NCBI GenBank assembly: GCA_016179685.1 | Contig: JACPCR010000087.1 | Span: 1 to 64,000 of the forward strand | DNA length: 64,000 nucleotides | Direction: 5' to 3' | Origin: Planctomycetota bacterium | GTDB taxonomy: Bacteria > Planctomycetota > PUPC01 > JACPCR01 | Shown here: in pieces, positions 33,440-40,900 of the stretch | How positions within the stretch are numbered: the first letter of the stretch is position 1 | How the letters are laid out: every line of letters starts with the position of its first letter | The notes under the pieces: model-generated | What the model saw: the letters and a program-made list of their open reading frames with translations, nothing else | The model's database searches: none | Told to the model about the DNA's origin: nothing | Translations under genes and position numbers: made by a program

Positions 33440-34627
33440 ATGCCTGAATCCTGGTTCGATGAGCTCAAAGACTACATGGGATTCACCGAGCAGGACGCCC
33501 GGCTGCTTCAGGAAATGCGGCCGGTCATCCTTGCGGAGGCGGGCGTTCTTGTAGCCCATTTCTACTCTCGGATTCTCGAACATGTGGGCACGGCGCGGCT
33601 GATCCGCGACGTGGCGCAGGTCCAGCGGCTCAAGGAGACCTTGCACGACTGGTTGCAGACGCTGCTGACGGGTCCCTATGACGAAAGTTACCGGGCGAGG
33701 CGTTCCCGCATCGGAAGCCGCCACGTCGAGGCGGGCCTCGACCAATTCTACATGTTCGGGGCCATGGATTGCCTGAGAAACGACGTCCATGAGATTCTTG
33801 TCCGATCTTGGGGCAACTCCCCTTCCGACCTGGCCCCTCGGCTGGCGGCCGTGAGCAAGGTGATGGACCTGGACCTGGCCGTGATGCTGCAGAGCTACCA
33901 AGATGACCTGCTGGCCCGCATCCGGTCCGAGAGCGAGGCCCGTAGCCGCGAGAAGATGGAGGCCATCCAGGTCCTGGTGGCCAGCCTAGCGCACGAAATC
34001 CGCAACCCTCTCCACTCCACGCGCTTGCAGGTGACGCTCCTCGAACGACACCTCGCAGGACCCCGCCGGAACGAGGTTTCTGCTAAAAGACTTCAGGTGA
34101 TCCAAGAAGAGATTGGGCGTCTCGAATGCCTGCTCAACGATTTCATCATCTTTGCCCGGCCGCCCCGGCTCTCTCGGAACTCGACGGACCTGAACGACCT
34201 TTTGCGGGAAGTGGTGGACGAGGTGTCACCTCGGGCCATCGAGAAAAACATCCGGATCGAGCTCTCCCTCGACCCTTCCCTCCCCTGGATTCTCCTGGAC
34301 GCCGAACGCATGCGGCAGGTCATTTCCAACCTCCTGATCAACGCCCTGGACGCCGTAGAGTCGGGCGGATACGTGCGAGTGGAGAGCCGGTGGCAGCAGG
34401 GATGCGCTACTTTCTCCGTCGGCGATGACGGACCCGGATTCCCGGCGGACCTGAAGATTTTCGATGCCTTCGTCACGACGAAGGCCCGAGGCACGGGACT
34501 GGGCCTGACCATCGCGCGGAATATCGTGGACCTCCATGGCGGGCGCATCTGGGCCGAGAACACCTTGCCCGGGGCGAAATTCAGTGTCGAGATGCCGGCT
34601 TCCGAGGGTCCCTCGCAAGCCGGGTGA
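33440..34627 (+). CDS. Globin-coupled sensor histidine kinase (protoglobin domain)
   Basis: 395 residues, no membrane segment. Residues 1-~155 form a protoglobin-type heme domain: YMGFTEQDARLLQEM, VAHFYSRILEHVG, LHDWLQTLLTGPYDESYRAR, and proximal His95 in IGSRHVEAGLDQFYMFGA. A HisKA follows with H-box LVASLAHEIRNPLHSTRL, then HATPase_c with NLLINALDAV, DDGPGFP and GTGLGLTIA. Globin-coupled sensors detect O2, CO or NO. The upstream 289 bases carry a hairpin (33374-33399 region) and an end of the MITE-like element 3 bases before the ATG, leaving no visible Shine-Dalgarno. Downstream of the sigma-54 regulator on the same strand. Confidence 0.93.
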   Translation: MPESWFDELKDYMGFTEQDARLLQEMRPVILAEAGVLVAHFYSRILEHVGTARLIRDVAQVQRLKETLHDWLQTLLTGPYDESYRARRSRIGSRHVEAGLDQFYMFGAMDCLRNDVHEILVRSWGNSPSDLAPRLAAVSKVMDLDLAVMLQSYQDDLLARIRSESEARSREKMEAIQVLVASLAHEIRNPLHSTRLQVTLLERHLAGPRRNEVSAKRLQVIQEEIGRLECLLNDFIIFARPPRLSRNSTDLNDLLREVVDEVSPRAIEKNIRIELSLDPSLPWILLDAERMRQVISNLLINALDAVESGGYVRVESRWQQGCATFSVGDDGPGFPADLKIFDAFVTTKARGTGLGLTIARNIVDLHGGRIWAENTLPGAKFSVEMPASEGPSQAG

Positions 34628-34704
34628 TAGTCGCAACCCACCGTGGCTCAGCGGTTTGACAAGCAGGTATCGGGAAATAAAATAACAATGAGTCCGTGAA
34701 GGCA

Positions 34705-34777
34705 GCCCGAGTAGCTCAATCGGCAGAGCGCAGCTTTCGTAAAGCTGAGGTTGAGGGTTCGATTCCCTCCTTGGGCT
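34705..34777 (+). tRNA. tRNA-Thr (anticodon CGT)
   Basis: 73 bases fold as a cloverleaf: acceptor GCCCGAG/CTTGGGC with one G-T, D stem GCTC/GAGC, anticodon stem CAGCT/AGCTG with loop TTCGTAA (anticodon CGT, reads ACG), 5-base variable loop, T stem GAGGG/CCCTC with TTCGATT. Discriminator T, CCA not encoded. Own intrinsic terminator follows. Confidence 0.96.
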
Positions 34778-34781
34778 CTGG

Positions 34782-34821
34782 AAGGCGCCAGGAGAAAGGT
34801 CTCTCCCGGCGCCTTTTTTTT
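34782..34821 (+). terminator. Intrinsic terminator of the tRNA gene
   Basis: AAGGCGCC plus GGAGA pair with TCTCC and GGCGCCTT, followed by eight T (34814-34821). It starts 5 bases after the tRNA. Confidence 0.92.
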
Positions 34822-34907
34822 GAAAATCGGCGGCGGCCGCTTGAGGCCCTCGTGCCCGCTTGGCGCAGCCTGGGAACGATATGGTCTATGCATCCAGCCC
34901 AGGCTTC

Positions 34908-35172
34908 CGTTAGGCGCTTGGGGGCGACAAACTAGGGAAAAGTTTTGTAAGTTTGAGTTGCCCTTTAATGGATAAAAAATCTTTCGATCCCGACCCCGAC
35001 GTGCACTCAATCGAGATGATCCAAGTTAAGCTAAGAAGTTGGGAATTTGAGTCAGAGACTTCTGTGTAGCCATCAGAATTGGGCCGGCGAAGCCGGCTCA
35101 ATCCTGGCTCTGAAATCCGCGAGCCAGAAGGGTGCAGCGGATTTCATTAGGCGCTCGGGGCGACAAACTTGA
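34908..35172. repeat. Composite dispersed repeat, copy 2 of the two-hairpin element
   Basis: Bounded by direct repeats TTAGGCGCTTGGGGGCGACA (34907) and TTAGGCGCTCGGGGCGACAA (35147). Inside, AAGTTTGAGTTGCCCTTT matches the flank of copy 1 (9951). The hairpin around GGCCGGC-GAA-GCCGGC (about 35079-35103) and GAAATCCGCGAGCC to GCGGATTTCATT (35112-35147) match 9987-10064. It has a ~90-base segment that copy 1 lacks. No gene in 34822-35169. Confidence 0.7.
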
Positions 35173-35218
35173 AAAGACCCGGCCCAGGCTCCTCGAGTCC
35201 TTGAGAAGCCCGGGCCGG
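35170..35218 (-). terminator. Probable terminator of the pseudopilin gene
   Basis: On the minus strand, CCGGCCCGGGCT pairs with AGCCTGGGCCGGG around a ~15-base loop, followed by TCTTTTC. One bulge; short U-tract. A smaller hairpin (35266-35288) lies directly after the frameshift-restored stop. Confidence 0.6.
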
Positions 35219-35319
35219 TGCGGGGTGGGGTGGAGAGGCAGTCCTATAAACGGTGGCCGCAGATTCGGCTCTTCGGTCACCGGAAGAGTCAGTTATTGCC
35301 GTTCCCGTTGCCGCCACCC

Positions 35320-35730
35320 ATCTCGTCGTCATCGATGCCGTCGTCGTCGTAACCCGGGTCGGCCCCGTGGTTGCCCACGCCGTTGCCGGGGTTGTGCGCC
35401 GCCGTCGTCGGCATCAGCGCCGGCGTCCATGTTCCCATCATCTCCATCCGCCCCAGGGTCGCCGTTGCCTGCGCCCTGGCCACCGCCCATCTCGTCGTCA
35501 TCGATGCCGTCGTCGTCGTAACCCGGGTCGGCCCCGTGGTTGCCCACGCCGTTGCCGGGGTTGTCCTCGTCGTCGTGGTCCTCGTTGTTCCCGTGGCCAT
35601 TGTTATTGCCAGGCCCGACGCCATTGTTATCCGCTCCGGCGTCGCCGGCATCGCCTGCACCAGCGTCACCCGCGTCGCCTGCACCAGCGTCACCCGCGTC
35701 GCCTGCACCAGCGTCACCCGCGTCATCGGC
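35320..35730 (-). repeat. Repeats inside the pseudopilin tail
   Basis: A ~77-base direct repeat (about 35319-35395 and 35488-35564) encodes NPGNGVGNHGADPGYDDDG plus the IDDDEMGGG end. About three tandem 24-base units (GCCTGCACCAGCGTCACCCG on the plus strand, 35655-35728) encode GDAGDAGA. The two long copies are read in different frames in the given sequence. Confidence 0.85.
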
Positions 35731-36456
35731 TCCTGCGCCAGCGTCGCCGCCGTCCCCGCCGACGCCACCTTCGGCATCCACTTCTGCTTCGCCGCCCAGA
35801 ATCTCGCCGTCCGGCATCGCGTCACCTTCGACGCCTTCCACTTCGGCGCCTCCGACCGCTACGGCCTGGCACAGCCGCTCCCAGTGGCTGTCGTCCAGGT
35901 AGATGATGTTGAGACAATTATCTTCGTGGTTCGTAAACTCACGGTCATAGACCGCGCCAAACTTACGGCGGGTCTCCCAGCCCTGGCCCGGGTCTTCCGG
36001 GACGAAAGGCTCGCCTGGATAGGAGACGCCCTGGTAACTCAGATTCTTCCGGTGGAGGTCCTTGCGAGTGCCAAAATATCGGTAGGAGGTGCTTCCCTCG
36101 AGGCTTCCTGCGGACTCCGTATCCTTGGGTGAACTCGGGCAGGAAAAAATGTTGTAATCGGAGACAATGGACGCCATGGGGGAGAAGTCATCCAGACACT
36201 CCTGGGGATAACGATTGAACGAGGCCTTGTAGACATTGAGGCCGGCGGAAATTTCCTGGAGGTTATTGATGCAATCAATGACTCTGGCCTTTTCACGCAC
36301 GGAAGAAATCACGGGCATGAGAAGGGCCACGATGAGCGAAATGGCGCCCACGCCAACGACCAGTTCAGCGACCGTGAAGCCTCGGAGTCCTGTCCTGCGA
36401 CAGGGTGTCTGCCCGGCCCCGAGGTGGGTGACTTGGATGGACTTGAAGCTTTTCAT
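35329..36456 (-). CDS. Type II pseudopilin with acidic repeat tail, apparently frameshifted
   Basis: 375 residues as read. The N-terminus carries a class III prepilin signal: basic leader, then G-FTVAELVVGVGAISLIVALL with the invariant Glu at +5, followed by REKARVIDCINNL as in planctomycete-type DUF1559-like pseudopilins. After a globular region, residues ~225-360 are almost entirely Asp/Gly/Ala/Asn (repeats of GDAGDAGA, then DPGYDDDGIDDDEMGGG). The last ~20 residues switch to Arg/Pro-rich. One base shift near 35398-35403 would restore a second DPGYDDDGIDDDEMGGG copy and end at a TGA at 35291-35289. AAAGGA lies before the ATG; a sigma-54 promoter is ~70 bases upstream. Confidence 0.83.
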   Translation of the reverse strand: MKSFKSIQVTHLGAGQTPCRRTGLRGFTVAELVVGVGAISLIVALLMPVISSVREKARVIDCINNLQEISAGLNVYKASFNRYPQECLDDFSPMASIVSDYNIFSCPSSPKDTESAGSLEGSTSYRYFGTRKDLHRKNLSYQGVSYPGEPFVPEDPGQGWETRRKFGAVYDREFTNHEDNCLNIIYLDDSHWERLCQAVAVGGAEVEGVEGDAMPDGEILGGEAEVDAEGGVGGDGGDAGAGADDAGDAGAGDAGDAGAGDAGDAGAGDAGDAGADNNGVGPGNNNGHGNNEDHDDEDNPGNGVGNHGADPGYDDDGIDDDEMGGGQGAGNGDPGADGDDGNMDAGADADDGGAQPRQRRGQPRGRPGLRRRRHR

Positions 36457-36522
36457 GGGACGTTTCCTTTCGATTCTGGTGAGCCTTTGCAGGGGCTCGG
36501 TTTAGAGTTCAGCAATTGATGA

Positions 36523-36537
36523 GCAAGCGTAGTGCCA
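36523..36537 (-). promoter_or_regulatory. Sigma-54 promoter of the pseudopilin gene
   Basis: Minus strand TGGCACTACGCTTGC: -24 TGGCAC, five-base spacer, -12 TTGC, a match to the consensus TGGCAC-N5-TTGC. The implied transcription start is near 36511, giving a ~55-base leader to the ATG at 36456. The surrounding 36457-36904 interval is AT-rich and otherwise without a gene. Confidence 0.75.
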
Positions 36538-36755
36538 CTCGCATAAGGAATTTGTTATTTTTCCAGTCGACCTACGAATTTAAGATTTATCTAGTTATAG
36601 ATCAGACGGTTAACTCTAAACGTATTTCACCGGAATGAGGCAGGTTTGAAGGCCATGCTGTGGATTTGTGAAAATGTTCACAAGCATAAACCACAAAAAG
36701 TGTGACCACTCACGTTTGAGGACGAGGGCGCGAACGTCATGACGTCGCTCGTTTT

Positions 36756-36804
36756 GAGCACGAGCATGAGCACGACGACGAGCACGGGCACGAGCACCAG
36801 CACC
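36756..36804. repeat. GAGCAC/GACGAC microsatellite-like tract
   Basis: About eight imperfect hexamers of the GAGCAC type (GAGCACGAGCATGAGCACGA and onward) upstream of the K+ channel gene. Low-complexity DNA with no sign of coding; it could vary in copy number. Confidence 0.7.
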
Positions 36805-36904
36805 CGTAGAAGCACGAAGAAAAGCCTCGTCGGATCGAGTCGGCGTGACGCCGGCTTCGCTGATGCACTTCCGTACTTCATGGCTCGGGCTTAAAATGCA
36901 AACT

Positions 36905-37969
36905 ATGAAGAGCGCCTCGTCGGTCGGGGAGATTCGCAAACGGCTGTTACGGGCAGCCGGTCTTTTCTTCGGCGTTTTTCTCGCCGGCGGATTCGGATAC
37001 TACTTCCTGTCGCCCGGTGAGGTGAACCTGCTGCAATGTTTCTACATGACGGCCATCTCGCTGACCACGGTCGGGTACGGTGAGGTTGTGCCCGTGACGG
37101 GATACCCGTCGCTGATGATCTTCACCTCGCTTCTGCTGCTGGTTGGAGTAGGGATTCTGACCTATTCATTTGGCGTGGTGACTGCGTTTCTTGTGGAAGG
37201 CACCCTGGACCGCTTTTTTTGGAGGTCGAAGATGGCACGCCAGATTCACAACCTGGTCGATCATTACGTCGTCTGCGGCGTGGGAGAGACGGGCATCCAT
37301 GCCATTCACGAGCTCCAGGTCACCCGGGCGGGATGCGTGGTGGTGGACTCTGACGCCGCTCGTTTCGAAGCGCTTCAGGGCTGGGACAAGGTGTGTTGGG
37401 TCGAGGGTGATGCGACGGACGACCAAGTGCTGGAGTCGGCTGGAATCGGGCGGGCGGCGGGCCTGCTGGCGTGCCTGCCGACGGACCGGGACAACCTATT
37501 CCTGGTACTTACGGCGCGGCAGTTGAACCCTCGGCTTCGGATCGTCGCGAAGTGCGTGGACCCGGAAAACGAGGGCAAATTCATGAAGGCGGGCGCGGAT
37601 GCTTGCGTTTCGCCACAGGTGATCGGAGGTCTGCGGCTGGTCTCGCAGCTCGTCCGGCCCACGGTGGTGGGTTTCCTGGATTTGATGCTGCGGGAGAGGG
37701 ATAAGAACATCCGGATCGAGGAGGTAAAGATTGCGGCCGCGTCGGAGCTGGTGGGCCGTTCGCTGAAGGATGCGGAATTCCGGCAGCGTTTTCAGCTTCA
37801 GGTGCTGGCGCTGAGGCCGAAGAACGCGACGGGCTTCGTTTACAGCCCGGGTCCCGAAGAAATCCTGAGGGAAGGGATGACGCTGGTCGTGATGGGCGAG
37901 GTGGAGCAGGCGAGCAAGCTGCGAACGGTGGCCGAGTCGACGAGGGAAAGCTTCACGGCTCGAGGCTGA
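36905..37969 (+). CDS. RCK-gated potassium channel (MthK/TrkA-N type)
   Basis: 354 residues from MKSASSVGEI; in-frame starts exist at 36845 and 36896 and no Shine-Dalgarno decides. Two membrane segments flank the pore loop with selectivity filter TTVGYGE, then an RCK/TrkA-N Rossmann domain (HYVVCGVGETGIHAIHEL, VVVDSD) and a TrkA-C domain (LVGRSLKDAEFRQRFQLQVL, LREGMTLVVMGE). A tetrameric K+ channel gated by ligand at the RCK ring. It converges on the giant propeller gene with a 17-base overlap of the 3' ends. Confidence 0.93.
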   Translation: MKSASSVGEIRKRLLRAAGLFFGVFLAGGFGYYFLSPGEVNLLQCFYMTAISLTTVGYGEVVPVTGYPSLMIFTSLLLLVGVGILTYSFGVVTAFLVEGTLDRFFWRSKMARQIHNLVDHYVVCGVGETGIHAIHELQVTRAGCVVVDSDAARFEALQGWDKVCWVEGDATDDQVLESAGIGRAAGLLACLPTDRDNLFLVLTARQLNPRLRIVAKCVDPENEGKFMKAGADACVSPQVIGGLRLVSQLVRPTVVGFLDLMLRERDKNIRIEEVKIAAASELVGRSLKDAEFRQRFQLQVLALRPKNATGFVYSPGPEEILREGMTLVVMGEVEQASKLRTVAESTRESFTARG

Positions 37970-40900
37970 ATAGCCGTTCGGGATAGACGAGCCAGAGGCG
38001 GCCGCCGTCTCGAAGGATGGCCACGGGGTCCTGGTCCGGCAGCTTCGGGCCACTCAGGGGAAGCGAGCCGGCCCGGCGGGAGTCCCGCGGGCCAGGCTCG
38101 AATGAGGCACGGGGCTGAAACACCGCGTTCCTCGTCTCGGAGTCCGTGGCGAGAAGTCGGCCCTTCGGGAGACGCGCCAGGGGCATCAGGCCATCGGGCG
38201 TGATCAGAAATTCGCTGAAGAAACCTTGTCGTCCAGCGTCGCTCCGGATGCGCAGGACATGGCCTTCGGGCCCGGCAAAAAGCTGGAGGGACGACGGCGG
38301 ACCGGGGAGTTGCGGCGCTGGCCAGGATTGGGCCAGAGAGAACTCGTCGGACCGGGGCAGCAGCCGAAGAGAGAAGACTCCATCGGGAATGGCCAGAAGG
38401 AGGGCTTCCCCGGTGGCCAGGAGTGAGGCAGGGGAACGGCCTGCCGGCAGGGGCAGGCCGGCTTCGGTCTGGCTCAGGATGGCCTCCAGAACGAGGGGCG
38501 GAGATGCCTGGGGAATCTTGAGGTATCTCTGGATTCCGAGGGGGGTATAGGTGAAGAGCTGGTTGCCGGCAGAGGCGGCAGCGAGGGCCACGTCGTCGGC
38601 GAAGCGGCCGGAAAGGAATGCTCTGGCCCGCTGGGGGAGTCCGCGCCAGAGGACCGAATAACCTTCCCGTTCACGAAACCAGTGCCAAGGACCGTCCTCG
38701 AGGATGCGGCCTCGAAAATCCTTGGAGTCCCCCATTTCACGCCAGTTCTTGCCATCTTCCGGCCGGGGGCTGAACCGGAAAGCGATATCGCGGCCGCCCT
38801 GCTGGGACAGGCAGAGCATCTCCGGCTCGACTCTTGTCGGCGCGGACGCGGCGGATGGGCCTGAAGCCCCTCGGAGGAGCAGGTGCTGGGTATCGCCGGT
38901 CTCCGGGTAGAAGAGAAGATTAGACACCGGATCGGGCCGGGCGAGGTCGTAGGAGACGACGCCTGCGGGTGTGGCGATCCAGAGCCGGGAGTCGTGAACA
39001 AGGAAATCCCGAAAGTCACTGGTCGAGAGGAGGCCTTCGGCAAGGGGGATGGGCTGCCAGGCGCCGCGGGCGTCCCGCATTTCGAGGCGCACTCGATTCC
39101 CTTTGGCGACGCTCCCGTCATAGATTTCCTCCCGAGACCAGCGGAAAGTGGGCGTTTCCCAGCGAATCGAGGAGAGAAACGGGTTGCGCCCTCCTTCTAT
39201 TTTTCGAGGCTTCCCCTCCGGCAGGGAGAGGGAGAAGACCTCCGAGAGCGATCCCTGAAGCCGGATAAACAGTTCATTCCTGGCGCGGTCCACCACGAGG
39301 TCCGTGGCCCTGGCCAGGTCCGGGTAAAGCCGAGCTTGGGCAAGATCGAGGCGGCTCGGATGGAAAGGATAATGGCAGAGTCCGGCCTCGGTCGCCGTCC
39401 AGAGAAGCCCTTCGTGCACCACGACATCGAGCACGTGGTCAAAGGAGAAACGCCCACGAGTGAAGCCTATCTCGGACCAGCGGCCGGTCGAGTCCACCGT
39501 TTCGAGATGGACGGCGGGCTTCTTCAGCTCGACCTGGGGATCGAAGTCCAGGGGTCTCCACCAGCGCCAGAAGCCATTGAATTCGACAAGGATTTCCTTG
39601 CCCGCGGCATTCTGAAGAACGGGAGCGGGGTCGGGGACCGGCAGCCAGGCGTCGGCGTCCCGAGCATATTGAAGGACCTGGTCGTCTTTTCCACGAAGGT
39701 AAAGGCCGGGTTTTGGACCCGGTTGGACCGGCGTTGCGAGGAGCAACTGCTCGCCGTGCCCGCCGGCGGGATAGAGCCTCATGCGATCGAGAGGGAGGCG
39801 CTGGCCATCCAGGACATTTCGGGTGATCCCGGCTCGGGTGACGAGCCAGAGCGCATCGGACTCGACCGCCATGGACTGGATTTGGTCGAAGGGGAATCGC
39901 CCGTCCTGGAGAGTGATGGGCTTCGCGGGCGACTCGCCGGCGTGAAGCCATGCGCCTTCAAGCCTGGGCGGTGCTTCTTTCCCCGGGAGGCCTTCATGCC
40001 AAGTCCAGAAGGAATTCCGCAGCACCTCGTGTCTCTCGAGATGCCTGGCGGTATCGGGGTGGGTGCATTCCTCCCAATTCCCGGCCTCCTCCCTGAATCG
40101 AAAGGCCCGGGCGACCGAGGAATCCGTGAAGAGGCAGAGCATGGTGCAGCCGCCGGGCTCGGGCAACAGCCGAGCATGCTGGAGCAACCGGCTGCCGGGG
40201 AAGGGATGGAAATCGAATCGAAGGGGATCGACGGGGATTTCGCCTGATGGGATGGGATAGCGCAGGAGGCCCTGAGCCGAGGCGATCCAGAGCGCGGTTT
40301 CAGAGACGGCGATCGCGCGAGCGTCATCAAAGGACCAGCGGCCGTTAGAAAGACGAAGTTCGTGCCTGTGGCCGCTCGGGTCATGAATCCACTTGAGGAG
40401 GCGCGGCCTGGGGGAATCCGAAGGATTCTGAGTCTCGAACGACCACCGGCCGTCGCCGGCAACGGCCCGAGGAAGGGAGGCGTCGAGGGCGGGATCGGGT
40501 TTCCAGGCATCCGGAAGGGGCTGGTAGCGCCACCAAGGCTCTTGACCCGAACGGCGGGCGAGAAGCCGAGGTTCGTCCGCTGGGGTGGGCCAGTGGACGT
40601 GGAGCTCACGGGAGTCGCCGACGTCCGGGATGCGCAGGTCCGCGAGCGCCGTTGGCCGGAAGGGATGTGAAAGAGGGAGGGGGCCGGCGCTGGTGGCCGC
40701 CCACCAGCGTCCCTGAAACCATTCAACGTCCCACACTTCATCGAAGCTGAAGAGGAGACCTTCCGGTGTTTCCAGGAGGACTGGCGTCCCGGGGTGTTTC
40801 ATGAACCGGCCCGAGATTTTTCCCTGTGAACGCTCCCAACGCCAAAGCGGCGTCTGAATGCGAAGGGTGGACTCGAAGGCGGCATGGCTCTCGGGCGTCG

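Noticed and set aside
35640..35730. Tandem 24-base repeats as a CRISPR array
   Set aside because: Units are contiguous without spacers and encode the GDAGDAGA protein repeat.
38883..40247. 454-codon plus-strand frame under the giant propeller gene
   Set aside because: Shadow frame; composition lacks hydrophobic core patterns and the minus-strand repeats are clearly coding.
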